Of a stretch of 64,000 nucleotides of DNA, positions 10,351 through 23,072 are shown in pieces. Below the pieces are notes generated by a model. The model was not told the DNA's origin. It made no database searches and saw nothing but the letters and a program-made list of their open reading frames with translations. Every line of letters begins with the position of its first letter. The first letter of the stretch is position 1. Origin of the DNA: Halichoerus grypus (lineage: Eukaryota > Chordata > Mammalia > Carnivora > Phocidae); contig NC_135717.1 in assembly GCF_964656455.1 (NCBI RefSeq), positions 143,172,308-143,236,307 of the forward strand, written 5' to 3'. The position numbers and the translations under genes are program-made.

Positions 10351-13254
10351 ATCACTTCAAGATCCTCACCTCTCTGGGACCACTAATCTTAAACTCCTTT
10401 ATATCATGAACATTTTCCAATCCAAAACAGATCCTTGCCTTGAAAGACTAGGATTAAACCACTGGGGCCCAGACTTCAAAACCCTATAAATATATACCTC
10501 TGACATCCTTCAGAGACTCTGTTAGGACTCTAACAAGATTACTCTCTTTAACAGTAAGGATTTAATATAATAATAACAGTCAGTCACGACCCCACTCTGC
10601 TTGATGAGCAGGTTATTCTGGTAGTCATCTAGGTCTGTGAGAGACTGGACTAAATGGGTAACCAAAGGGAAATGCTAGAGAACGGAACATGCTGCTAATA
10701 ATCTAGTGCATAAATATACGTCTTCCTTGTCCTCTCATCACAAATGACCTCCTTGTTGATCTCTGGGCTAGGATCCCTCTGATGGTGACCACCGGCCCCT
10801 ATGACAAAAGAACATTTCGAAATTTTCTAGAGTCTTGGGGCAAGTAAAGTAAGAATAATAAAGATGTGTTATAAAGACTCCATGAGAAATGCATGTAGAG
10901 TTTTTCATACCATGCCTGGCACATACTAAGTAATCCGTGTTGGCCGCTGATAGTATGATTCAGTCCCCTTTGATTTCACTTTTCCTCTTCATCATTCCCA
11001 ACTCCATATTCAAACTCATCAGTGACATTCAGGATGGGATTTTGAACACTAAACAGGTTTTATAGGGCTTTAACTTGACTCTCAACACAAAGAAATAATC
11101 ACATAACTTTCTTCTAAGAAAATAATACATGAATGACATTTATCAAATATTGATAGGGTATTTATTAAAGTGCATTTTCACATTTAATGTTAGAGTGTAT
11201 ATATTAAAAATACTAACTATACATGTTATTTGAATGCCTATATCATGCCAAAACAAAGTTTTTTAAGTGTGATAGATTTTTATTAAAAGAAAAAAAAAAA
11301 GAGCAGAAAGCTCTTATCTGTGTAACATTGCTTCTTACAGCTGCTGGTTGTAATCCACCAGGAGTCAAGGTGCCTGCTCGTTTACCAGGGCTGAATCCAG
11401 ACTCTCTTAGAAAATATCTGTCCCCTTTGACTTAGAGAGGGCAAACGATCCTCCCAGACATGTCACCTGCCTAGGACTGATTTCATTCTCTTGCTTGGAA
11501 GGACTGATAACATCTTGCAATTATGTTTGCTTGTTAGTACAGCCTTTTACAAAGAACTAAAGTGTGCCACTGAGTGTCATTTAGACTCAGTCAAGCTGGA
11601 TTTATATAAAGTAGAATGTGTTGGAGAGAAGAATGGATTGATATTTTTAGATCTTTTTAAATTTAAAAAGCTTTACGCCACCATTAGCACATTCATTAAA
11701 GTAACATTTAATTATGAGATGGGTTTTTATGCATATATAATGTATCAAATTAAGCAGAAGAAAATAACGTTAAGCCTTCTTATTTTAACTGCCTTTCCAT
11801 TTCATCAGTTTTAGAAAAGTAATTCTTACTTTTTCAATTAATTGCTTATTAAGTACTCCCTGTAGGAATGACAATTCACTGGATACTTTGAAGAAAGACG
11901 AGTAGAGACTAGTCAAAGTAGTGAGGATGTCCTATCAGGGTTGTTGTGTTCTTATTCTACATGGAAACAAGCCTGGACCCCCTGTTATTCTTCATCCCTA
12001 TTATATACCCTACTGTAGATCAGCCTTGTGAACTCAAAAACCAAGACTGGACAGGGAAAGAAACAAGGGCCATGTGCTCAGTGGAAGGCACCAGAGGTAT
12101 GGAGACTATGAAAAGTGGAGCTGGGACTCATCTCAGTATCGTGGCTGCTACTTAGTTCTAGCCAATTGGAATTGTAGGCCTGGTGTTAACAGATCTGCAT
12201 ATTTATGGAAATTCTTTTCAATTTTAAATGTTGGCAACTAATTCAAATTAAAGGAAAGAATATATTCCATAGGTCTTTGCTGTGTGGGCCTAAAGGAAAG
12301 TAGCTATGAGCCAGAATCAGGTCATAGCCCACCAGGTGCAATATCTGGCTTAGAGTGAAATGAAGTTAGAAGACAGAATTGTTAAAAACATCAAGCAAGA
12401 AACAGAAAAAGAAAAAAATTTGTCAGGAGAATTTTGGTTGCAAGTGCCAGAAAATTCAACTCCGATTGGCGCTTTATTTTTATTTTTTAAACTTTTTTAT
12501 TTGAGTATAGTTGACTCCAGTTGGCTTTTTACAAAGGAAGATATTTTAAGTGAAAAATTCAGACGTTAAGACTAGCTTCAGGCAGGGCTGTCTCTAGCAA
12601 TTCAATGAGGTCAACATCATTTCTCCCCATTTCTTCCCGTGGCCTTCCAAGTTTTCTGCTTTATCCTTAGGCTCCGCATGGTGACCCTCGGTAGATTCAG
12701 GCTTGTTTATTAGAATTGAAATGTAATTTCAATTACATTGAAATTGAAGATGTGAAGTCTGGAACATGAAATGTTGACTAAGAGAAAAAGAAGTTCTTTA
12801 GCTCCTGCAGAAGAGAGAGTAAATGTGTCTTTCCAAATAGGGAAAAAAAGTGTCACTCTGTATTTAACTACTTCCTATGATGTTGTGGGCCCTACGTTGG
12901 ACTACTATGGCCAGGAGATGGAATCACCACTTAAGCCATTTAGAGTTTCAGGGGCTCCCCTGGAACAACCCTATCCAGTAACACAGCCGAGAATGGCAAA
13001 GGGTAGTTTCACAATATTTTCTTTAGGGGTTACTGCTGTATAGAAAGGGAAAGGGACTCAGAATCACAAGCAATAATTGTCCATCAGATTAGGGGGAAAC
13101 TATCAAAGAAACTGAAAATAAAACACCAAATTAGTAGGGGAAAAAAAGTAAGAAAAGAACATGCTAATTAATGTGAAATTTTCAATGCAGGAGGTGTGGG
13201 GATCAAAGGCAGTTGTTGCAGGGACCTAAAGTACAAGAACAAAAAATATCTGCT
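10351..13254. other. Mostly unassigned sequence with minor repeat remnants
   Basis: A short MIR-like piece on the minus strand lies at about 10840-10955 ('CATGCCTGGCACATACTAAGTAA'). About 12475-12520 has a scrap of L1 3' UTR-like sequence. A small perfect inverted repeat lies at 12720-12739. The longest frames (11491-11814 plus, 12771-13043 plus) match nothing I recognise and have no splice context, so they are not called as genes. Confidence 0.4.
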
Positions 13255-13860
13255 GTGAAAGTACTAGAAGAAAATATGGGAGGATTTTTATTTTTCTAAT
13301 TTCAAAGTGAGCAAGGTCTTTCTAGTGAACGTACAAAACCCAGAAGCCATAAAGGAGAAACTAGACAAATTTGACTACACGAAACCTTAAAATTCTACAT
13401 GTCTACAATAACAGTTTCATTAAAAATAAGACAAGTAACAAACTGGTAACCTATTTGCAACTCATGTGATGCACAAAGAAATAATATCCTTAATGTTTAA
13501 AGGGCTCTTACAAGTCAAAAGGAAATATAAACCCAATAAGAAACTGCGCATAAGTTATTAATAGGAAAACATGGCTTAAAAACATAAAAAGATGCTCAAC
13601 TTCAGTTATAATTAAAGAAATGTAAATCAAAAGAAGCAGACATTATTTTTCACATATGAGATTACCATGGATCAGAAAAGTTGGTGTTATACAAGGTGGT
13701 AAAGCTGTGAGGAAACAGACCTTTTCTTGCATTTTTGATGGGAAGATAAATTGACATCTTTTTCCAGGACGATGGGCAGTGTCGCTCAAAATGAAAACAT
13801 ACTACCTATGCAATCTGACTGCAAGGATTGTATCTGTCAATGCCCTTCAATTAAAGAGTA
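13255..13860 (+). mobile_element. Old L1 ORF2 3' region, left part
   Basis: The plus strand follows the order of the last third of an old L1 ORF2: 'GAGCAAGGTCTTTCTAGTGAAC', 'AGGAGAAACTAGACAAATTTGACTAC', 'GTCTACAATAACAGTTTCATT', 'AATATCCTTAATGTTTAAAGGGCTC', 'GATGCTCAACTTCAG'. Stops are frequent. The same element appears to resume near 14425 after an insertion. Confidence 0.75.
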
Positions 13861-13864
13861 CCAG

Positions 13865-14420
13865 AAAGGCAACTATAGTTGAATTTGGTGGATTTATTAC
13901 TCATCCAGCAAGATAGGACTCATACCACAGAGAACTGTGAGGTGCCTCGGTAGGAGAGGCTCATTTATAACACCTTGTTACGGGCTTTGGGCTTTGATTG
14001 GATGATTTGGGGAGAGTCCAGGGAAGTAGGGCTTAGGTTTGGATTGGGTGCTGTCACAAAGTCAGGACCATCTATGATTATCTCAATTAGTCTTTTTTAG
14101 AGGGAGGTCAGAGTAGAATGAAGCTAAAGCTGTAATTTGTAATAAAAAAAAAAACAGCAGTCAGTCTTACTAAGTGGAAGAGAAGATGTTTGGTGTTTTG
14201 TGTGTTTGTAGAGTGACCTTGTTTTGTCTGTGCTGGGACAAAATTATGAAGTTTTGTTTTGACAAATGTTATCAGGGTCTCAGAGTGACTGTATGATGTT
14301 GGCGTTCTATGACATTGTGTATGTCCAATAGGAGAACAGTGTGGTCTAGCTGTGAGTGCCCAGCTAGCTTCAAACATCCCTGGAGACTCTAAGTGACGTC
14401 AGGGACTTGCCCTTTGCTTT
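13865..14420. mobile_element. LTR-like insertion inside an old L1, family not named
   Basis: About 560 bp separate two parts of one L1. It carries 'GGATTTATTACTCATCC' at the left and features of an LTR in minus orientation, but I cannot identify the family or exact ends. An A12 run at about 14145-14156 and an 89-codon minus frame are within it and look incidental. Confidence 0.35.
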
Positions 14421-14424
14421 CTCA

Positions 14425-14815
14425 CATCCTAAAGATATACTTCCGGTTATGCAATATCCGGAGATTTATGTACAAAGATATTCAATATAGCAATATCTAT
14501 AGCAAAATATTCTAAACACCAGTGGCAGAAAGGCGAAGTAAATTATGATTACAGTTGTACAATGGATTACTATGCAGCTGTGAAAAATGAAACATGTGCT
14601 GACAGGAAGAATTCTAAAATATTGTTAGGTGGGGGCGCCAGGCTGGCTCAGTCAGAAGAGCAGGCAACTCTTGATCTCGGGGTTGTGAGTCTGAGCCCCA
14701 TATTGGGAGTAGAGATTACACAAACAAACAAACAAATACTTTAAAAATGTATTGTTAGGTGATAAGAGCAAAGTATAAAATCGCATCTGTTCCCATTTGT
14801 GCTGACAGTCCTAAG
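14425..14815 (+). mobile_element. Old L1 ORF2 end and 3' region, right part, interrupted by a SINE
   Basis: 'GATTTATGTACAAAGATATTC', 'GAAGTAAATTATGATTACAG' and 'CAATGGATTACTATGCAGCTGT' are the L1 ORF2 C-terminal order in sense orientation. A SINE at 14632-14749 splits it, after which 'ATAAGAGCAAAGTATAAAAT' continues. Confidence 0.75.
14632..14749 (+). mobile_element. Short older CAN-SINE variant
   Basis: The head 'GGGGCGCCAGGCTGGCTCAG' leads into 'TCTTGATCTCGGGGTTGTGAG' and 'GGGAGTAGAGATTAC' and ends in (CAAA)n. It lacks the long CT-rich block, as in older short CAN-SINE subfamilies. Target duplication TATTGTTAGGTG is perfect at 14620-14631 and 14750-14761. The insertion sits inside an older L1. 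Confidence 0.93.
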
Positions 14816-16540
14816 TGCTGTTTGATAAATATTTCTGTTTCATCCTCCTTCCGGTTGCAGGATATTTCCTGGCCCCTTTGTGTTTAGACAAGGCCACATT
14901 ACTAAGTTCCTATAAATGAGTTAACAATAGGGCATGAGTCACTTTTTAACTATAACAGTTAATTGTTGACCCAAGGTCCTCAGTAACTCTCTTTCCCTTT
15001 GTCATGACTACCGGCAATGATCTAGATGGCAGTCTGGGTCCTAGGATAAGAAAAGCATGAAGCAGAGCCTCCAGGTGACCTGGGGGGCGGGGGTGGGGGG
15101 AAGCCTTCTTGGTTAAGCTGCTGAGATGATGGGATTGTTAGTAACCACAGCATAACCTAGTCAGCCCTGGCTAATGCGAGGTTAGTACCAGAATTGGAGA
15201 GCTACAATAAAGAATATGTGGCATTGGGTTAGGGGTTGGGTTGTGGTCAGTGGAAAAACTTTTATGTGAGAAAACTGTGTCAGCCAGAGAGCTATATGAA
15301 TGGAGATCACTAGCGTGCAGGAGCAAACATAGACTAAATTGTCACCAAAAAAAAAATAATAATAATAATGAGAAGGCAGTGAATGTACCTATTAGAATTG
15401 AAGCCTTTAGGGCAAGAAGTCCAAAGACAAAATGTTAGTAGCAAGTGTTAGTTTCTATTGACTGCATTTGGCAACGTATTCCAAGCAAGAGACTAGAATT
15501 AGCTGTTTCTTAAGCAGGAATACAGTTGCCCTTCCAACATGTTAGTTTCAAGCCATCTTTTGTTTCTGAAAAGGTCTCTTGATTTATATTTTCCAGCGTG
15601 CGTTCTCATCCATTGCTTTAGTTTATGTTCTCTGCATCTCCTTTTATCTCTTCTTTGCTTCTTCTTTGCCTATTACTCTCACTGTCTCTCAAATACTTTT
15701 TAATGCTTTATTTCTTTTTGATTTTTTACTTTTCTCTTAACATTTGTCTTCAGGCATTCATTATCTTCACTGATTCCCTCTTGTGTTCTTTCTGCTTTAT
15801 TCTTCAATTCTAAAATGACTTTTTGTTTTATTAATCATATTCTACATTCTATGAGCTCAAATTCCAAATCTTCGTATTCCTTTCTCTCCTCTCTAATTAG
15901 CTTCTTTCTGAATTCTTAGAATTAAGATTTCTGTTGGTCCATAGCTATTCATGTTTGCTTAAATAATTTTATCTCACTTTTTAAAAAATGTGGTCACAGT
16001 TTTCATCTGTTTTTGTGTTTAGATCATCCTGGCCATCCTTATCTGTAAGATTATTTTGCTCCATTTTTTTCTTTCTTACTATAAAAATCCCTTTCTGCTA
16101 TGATTTTCATATGTTACGCATGTTTCTGTATCAGAAAGGGAGGAATCAGGACAGCTTCCCTAGCTTCAGGCCTCAAGATCTCCTTCTGTAATTTTCAAAA
16201 ATGTATTCAAAAAGAAAAGTTGATATTTTCTTGAAATCTGCTAACTCTGGTTCCTTCTCCCCAATGATTCTTTGAACCTTTTCTTTCCTTTTTCCTAAAG
16301 GAGTTCTACTCCTGGTAGTTTTTACATGTTGCAGGATTTGGTACCGGAAGGGAATTGCGCCTGATCACTATCCAGTGTTGTTAAAGCCCACATCTTCCAG
16401 CACCATAATCATGTGCACTGTGGTCCCGCATCTCACACTGGGAATGAAAGTCTGTCCATTTCCCTCCGGTTTCAGCTGCTGGCTGCAAATATTCCTGAGG
16501 AGTTTACCAGTGAGGACCTGCTGGTAATTTGGGTATTTCT
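14816..16540. other. No recognised feature
   Basis: No gene or named repeat. A short (AAT)n tract lies at about 15350-15368. Between 15625 and 16190 the plus strand is T-rich and gives hydrophobic open frames that reflect composition. Confidence 0.4.
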
Positions 16541-16733
16541 TTTTTTTTTTTTTAATGTTTTTTTATTTATTTATTCATGAGAGTCAGAGAGAGAGAGAGA
16601 GAGAGGCAGAGGCAGAGGGAGAAGCAGGCTCCCCGCCTAGCAGGGAGCCCAATGTGGGACTCGATCCCAGGACCCTGGGATCATGACCTGAGCCGAAGGC
16701 AGACGCTTAACCATCTGAGCCACCCAGGCGCCC
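16541..16733 (-). mobile_element. CAN-SINE, minus strand, well preserved
   Basis: A full-length element from poly-T to 'GAGCCACCCAGGCGCCC'. A perfect 17-bp target duplication, GTAATTTGGGTATTTCT, is at 16524-16540 and 16734-16750. The intact duplication and clean tail suggest a relatively recent insertion. Confidence 0.97.
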
Positions 16734-16751
16734 GTAATTTGGGTATTTCTT

Positions 16752-18936
16752 AGCTCTGGGGCCATCAGAATCTTCTTTGCCTTTCCCCTGCCTCTCTTAA
16801 ACATTGTTGCTGACACCATGTGTTTCTTCTTAGTAGTGGTAGTGGTTGGTCTTCACCTGCTCTATTTTAGGGTTTAAAGTGAATCCAGTTTTAGGTTAGT
16901 GGAAGATGTCCATGTGTTTAGGTTTTGCTATCCTAGTTCCTGTACCTGATTATATGAGAAGATTTGCGGAAATTAAAAATCTCTGCCACCATCTTCCCAG
17001 AGTCCTCCACCTCTGAATGTTTGAAAATCTTGGTTTTAATGCTTTTATATATTTTTTCTTTCTTATATATATACTTTATCATATACAGTTGTGTACATTC
17101 ATATTACGTGTGTGTGTGTCTGTGTATCAGCATAGCCCTGTGACACCTTGAGCAGAAAAAACAGTGTAAATTCGTGACGTCCATTCCAACTTTGTCACTA
17201 TCGTAAGTGACCCAAATTTCATTACAACACCCTACATCCATATTTTGGTCTCTAATCTACACGCACTTAGGTACATGCATGAAGACTCCTTGAAAAGTAG
17301 ATGATTCCAAATTTTAGAGCAGAAAAAATCAGTATGGACCTGGAACGTTTATTTGTTGCTACTAATTCTATAGATGAGGAAATTGAACTCCAAAGGGTAT
17401 TGCTAGACCCAAGCATGCTTTCGAAAATGTCAGCAAAAGTGCTGAAATAAAGGGAGACAAATTACAGGGGCCCTTATGCATCAAATTTTTGCATTTTGAT
17501 CATTAAAACAAGATTAGAGATAACTGTTATAATTATAATAAACTAAACAGATTGAATCTAAAAAGTCTTTAAGTTAAATTCCTAGTAAACAAGAAAAGTT
17601 TATATAAGATTATCAAAGGGTATTAAAATACACAAGACAAGTGAGTATATTAGAATATTAGAATATGCTTAATGTTTTATTGATTGGAATGTATAAGGAA
17701 TTGTTAATATATAAATATAAGGAATTATGAATATACGAAAGAGTTAAATATCTGTCTATAAAGTTTAGGTATATGCTTTCTTTGATCAACACAGAGTACA
17801 TAAGAAAGCCAAGTTATCCCAGCAAAAGTAGATTCAGTAGCAAGAAAAGGAAGACCTGATCAGCACATATAATTAATCAGATTCAAAGGGTGTCCACAGC
17901 TAATCAGCTTCAGTGGTCACACACAATAATCAAGTCAAAGGAGGGCTCAGCAGTGTTCTAAAATGATAAATTAACCAAATGTACAAAAGAGTAAAGCGGA
18001 CTATCCCGACACAATTCCTCATCTCCTAGGAGCTGACAATTCTTGATGGTCCAACTAATTATAATAAAATACTAATAAGAAATATATAAGATTTTAATAG
18101 TACTAACAAACTAATACATCAACATGACAGGGCAATGGATAGGATCAAAGTTAAAAGAGTTTCTTACTTCTTGGAAAGCGACCAAGTCTCAAAACATTAA
18201 AACTTTTATAAAGAAAAAAATTAAAAGTCTCAAGTTCTAATAATTAGAATTTTACTATAAAAAGGAATTTACCATTGGTTAAGCAGCATAGAAATTACCT
18301 TAGACTGTTCAACCAGAGCCATGTTTCAACCAAGAATTAAACTCTTTATAACCTATATCCCAAACCGGTTAGTCTAAAATGATTCTAAAGATCTGGTAAG
18401 ATTATTGGAACCTCATGAAGGGGGTGTAATGGAAACCTAGGAAGAGCAGACAAGAAATAATAGTAATAATAATAATAAGGATAAAAATAATATAGGATAC
18501 TTTTATTTCTGGTTTTAGATTAAATGTATTCATCAACTTTGTAATCATTGTACTAGCGTGTTGCCCATTGTTAAAGGTGTTTAAAACGTTGAAAGTAACC
18601 TAGAATGTAAAGTATTTAGAAGTATTTTTGGTAAACAATATTTAAAAATTGGGGGGAATTTACTTTGATAAATTCATAAATTTTGTTTTATTAATCTCTG
18701 TGATTTTGTTTTATTAATCTCTTAGAGGAATTTGAAAAAGTGGTATTTAATAAATTTAATAAAAGTGGTATTTAATAAAGACCTGAGATTAGTGACTTGT
18801 TTATTCATAAAGTAAAATATTAGTGACTACTACTTTCCCACACTAAAGCCCATCATACAATAAAAATTCTTAATAAAATTCTAGTCAGGGGAAAGCAGAA
18901 ATTTAAAAAGTAAACAAGCAAGAAGATTTCAGGAAG
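16752..18936. other. AT-rich unassigned sequence
   Basis: No gene or named repeat is supported. A short (GT)n tract lies at about 17109-17124 and an imperfect (AAT)n tract at about 18459-18491. Reading frames are short throughout. Confidence 0.4.
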
Positions 18937-19184
18937 TTTGAGAGAGGTACAGGTATGTGATTCATTCATCATTCTACACAATTCACAGCGCTCACCATAG
19001 CACATACCCTCGCCAGTGTCCATCACCCAGCCACCCCATCCCTCCAACCCCCCACCACTCCAGCAACCCTCAGTTTGTTTAATGAGATTAGGAGTCTCTT
19101 ATGATTTGTCACCCTCTCTGGTTTCATCTTGTTTCATTTTTCCCTCCCTTCCCCTATGATCCTCTGTCTTGTTTCTCAAATTCC

Positions 19185-22100
19185 TCATATCAGTGAGATC
19201 ATATGATCATTATCTTTCTCTGATTGACTTATTTCGCTTAGCATAATACCCTTTAGTTCCATCCACGTCATTGCAAATGGCAAGGATTTCAGATTTTTGA
19301 TGGCTGCATAATATTCCCTTGTATATATATACCACATCTTTATCCATTCATCTGTTGATGGACATCTTGGCTCTTTCCATAGTTTGGCTATTGTGGACAT
19401 TGCTGCTGTAAACATTGGGGTGCATGTACCCCTTCGGATCACTACATTTGTATCTTTGGGGTAAATACCCAGTAGTGCAATTGCTGGGTCATAGGGTAAC
19501 TCTATTTTCAGCTTTTTGAGGAACCTCCATACTGGTTTCCAGAGTGGCTGCACCAGCTTGCATTCCCACCAACAGTGTAGGAAGGTTCCCCTTTGTCGGC
19601 ATCCTCGCCAACATCTGTCATTTCCTGACTTGTTAATTTTAGCCATTCTGACTGGTGTGAGATGGTATCTCATTGAGGTTTTGATTTGTATTTCCCTGAT
19701 GCCAAGTGATGTTGAACACTTTTTCATGTGTCTGTTGGACATTTGGATGTCTTCTTTGCAGAAATATCTGTTCATGTCTTCTGCCTATTTCTTGATTGGA
19801 TTATTTGTTCTTTGGGTGTTGAATTTGATAAGTTCTTTATAGATTTTGGATACTAGCCCTTTATCTGATATGTCATTTGCAAATATCTTCTCCCATTCTG
19901 TCGGTTGTCTTTTGGTTTTGTTGACTGTTTCTTTTGCTGTGCAAAATCCTTTTATCTTGATGAAGTCCCAATAGTTCATTTTTGCCCTTGCTTCCCTTGC
20001 CTTAGGCAATGTTTCTAGGAAGAAGTTGCTGCAGCTGAGGTTGAAGAGGTTGCTGCCTGTGTTCTCCTTTAGGATTTTGATGGACTCCTGTCTCACATTG
20101 AGGTCTTTCAACCATTTGGAGTCTATTTTTGTGTGTGGTGTAAGGAAATGGTCCAGTTTCATTCTTCTGCATGTGGCTGTCCAATTTTCCCAACACCATT
20201 TGTTGAAGAGACTGTCTTTTTTCCATTGGACATTCTTTCCTGCTTTGTCGAAGATGAGTTGACCATAGAGTTGAGGGTCCATTTCTGGGCTCTCTATTCT
20301 GTTCCATTGATCTATGTGTCTGTTTTTGTGCCAGTACCATACTGTCTTGATGCTGACGGCTTTGTAATAGAGCTTGAAGTCCGGGATTGTGATGCCGCCA
20401 GCTTTGCTTTTCTTTTTCAACATTCCTCTGGCTATTCGGGGTCTTTTCTGGTTCCATACAAATTTTAGGATTATTTGTTCCATTTCTTTGAAAAAAGTGG
20501 ATGGTATTTTGATAGGGATTGCATTAAATGTGTAGATTGCTCTAGGTAGCATTGACATCTTCACAATATTTGTTCTTCCAATCCATGAGCATGGAACATT
20601 TTTCCATTTCTTTGTGTCTCCCTCAATTTCTTTCATGAGTATTTTATAGTTTTCTGAGTACAGATTCTTTGCATCTTTGGTTAGATTTATTCCTAGGTAT
20701 CTTATGGTTTTGGGTGCAATTGTAAATGGGATCGACTCCTTAATTTCTCTTTCTTCTGTCTTGTTGTCGGTGTATAGGAATGCCACTGATTTCTGTGCAG
20801 TGATTTTATATCCTGCCACTTTACTGAATTCCTGTATGAGTTCTAGCAGTTTTGGGGTGGAGTCTTTTGGGTTTTCCACATAAAGTATCATATCATCTGT
20901 AAGGAGTGGGAGTTTGACTTCTTTGCCGACTCAGATGCCTTTTATTTCTTTTTGTTGTCTGATTGCTGTGGCTAGGACTTCTAATACTATGTTGAATAGC
21001 AGTGGTGTTAGTGGACATCCCTGCTGTGTTCCTGACCTTAGGGGGAAAGCTCTCAGTTTTTCCCCATTGAGAATGATATTCGCTGTGGGTTTTTCATAGA
21101 TGGCTTTTATGATATTGAGGTATGTACCCTCTATCCTTATACTCTGAAGAGTTTTGATCAAGAAAGGATGCTGTACTTTGTCAAATGCTTTTTCTGCCTC
21201 TATTGAGAGGATCATATGGTTCTTGTTCTTTCTTTGATTAATGCATTGAATCACATTGATTGATTTGCGGATGTTGAACCAACCTTGCAGCCCAGGGAAA
21301 AATCCCACTTGGTCGTGGTGAATAATCCTCTTAATGTACTGTTGGATCCTATTGGCTAGTATTTTGGTGAGAATTTTTGCATCCATGTTCATCAAGGATA
21401 TTGGTCTGTAATTCTCCTTTTTGATGGGGTCTTTATCTGGTTTTGGGATCAAGGTAATGGTGGCCTCATAAAACGAGTTTGGAAGTTTTCTTTCCATTTC
21501 TATTTTTTGGAGCAGTTTCAGAAGAATAGGTATTAATTCTTCTTTAAATGTTTGGTAGAATTCCCCTGGGAAGCCATCTGGCCCTGGGCTCTTGTTTGTT
21601 GGGAGATTTTTGATTAGGGCTTCAATTTCCTTAGTGGTTATAGGTCTGTTCAGGTTTTCTATTTCTTCCTGGTTCAGTTTTGGTAGTTGATACATCTCTA
21701 GGAATGCATCCATTTCTTCCAGAGTATCTAATTTGCTGGCATAGAGTTGCTCATAATATGTTCATATAATTGTTTGTATTTCTTTGGTGTTGGTTGTGAT
21801 CTCTCCTCTTTCATTCATGATTTTATTTATTTGGGTCATTTCTCTTTTCTTTTTGATCAGTCTGGCCAGGGGTTTATCAATCTTGTTAATTCTTTCAAAG
21901 AACCAGCTCCTTGTTTCGTTGATCTGTTCTACTGTTCTTTTTGTTTCTATTTCATTGATTTCTGCTCTGCTCTTTATTATTTCTCTTCTCCTGCTGGGTT
22001 TAGGCTTTATTTGCTGTTCTTTCTCCAGCTCCTTTAGGTGTAGGTTAGGTTGTGTATTTGAGACCTTTCTTGTTTCTTGAGAAAGGCTTGTATTGCTATA

Positions 22101-22992
22101 TACTTTCCTCTTAGGAGCACCTTTGCTGCATCCCAAAGATTTTGAACAGTTGTGTTTTCATTTTCATTTGTTTCCATGAATTTTTAAAATTCTTCTTTAA
22201 TTTCCTGGTTGACCCATTCATTCTTTAGTAGGATGCTCTTTAGCCTCCATGTACTTGAATTCTTTCTGACTTTCCTCTTGTGATTGAGCTCTAGTTTCAA
22301 AGCATTGTGGTCTGAAAATATGCAGGGAATGATCCTAATCTTTTGGTACCAGTTGAGACCTGATTTGTGACCTAGGATGTGATCTATTCTGGTGAATGTT
22401 CCATAGGCACTAGAGAAGAATGTGTAGTCTGTTGCTTTGGGATGGAATGTTCTGAATATATCTGTGAAGTCCATTTGGTCCAGTGTGTCATTTAAAGTCT
22501 TTATTTCCTTGTTGATCTTTTGCTTAAATGATCTGTCCATTTCAGTGAGGGGTGTGTTAAAGTCCCCCACTATTGATGTATTGTTGTTGATGTGTTTCTT
22601 TGCTTTTGTTAATATTTGGCTTATATAATTGGCTGCTCCCATGTTAGGGGCATAGATATTTACAGTTGTTAGATCTTCTTGTTGGATAGACCCTTTAAGT
22701 ATGATATAGTGCTCTTCCTCATCTCTTATTACAGTCTTTGGTTTAAAATACAATTTGTCTGATATAAGGATTGCCACCCCAGCTTTCTTTTGGTGTCCAT
22801 AGCATGGTAAATGGTTTTCTACCCCCTCACTTTCAATCTGGGGGCGTCTTTGGGTCTAAGATGAGTCTCTTGCAGACAGCATATTGATGGGTCTTGTTTT
22901 TTTATCCAATCATATAGCCTGTGTCTTTTGATTGGGGTATTTAGCCCATTTACATTCAGGGTAACTATTGAAAGATATGAATTTAGTGCCAT
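19185..22992 (-). pseudogene. L1-A ORF2 pseudogene (endonuclease-reverse transcriptase)
   Basis: ORF2 of L1 normally encodes an AP-type endonuclease, a reverse transcriptase and a Cys-rich C-terminus in about 1,270 residues. Open blocks here lie at 22777-22184 (endonuclease, with NIYAPN, GDFNTP and SDHN), 22136-21762, 21713-20931 (RT fingers, with [12 protein letters not shown] and [10 protein letters not shown]), 20891-19785 (RT palm and thumb) and 19775-19185 (Cys motif, CWRGC...HCWWEC). Lesions include a stop and a 1-base loss near 22800-22840, a stop at about 22184, a frame change near 22040-22090, a stop near 21752, a TGA at 20931 and a Trp-to-TAG at about 19785. The RT motif normally FADD reads LTDD (about 20892-20903), keeping both aspartates. 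The gene cannot be functional. Confidence 0.93.
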
Positions 22993-23072
22993 TGTATTGC
23001 CTGTAAGGTGCCTGTTACTGTATATTGTCTGTGTTCCTTTCTGGTCTATGTTACTTTTAGGCTTTTAGCTTT

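Noticed and set aside
12771..13043. 90-codon plus-strand frame as a possible retrocopy
   Set aside because: I recognise no parent protein, there is no A tail or target duplication, and codon content is unremarkable.
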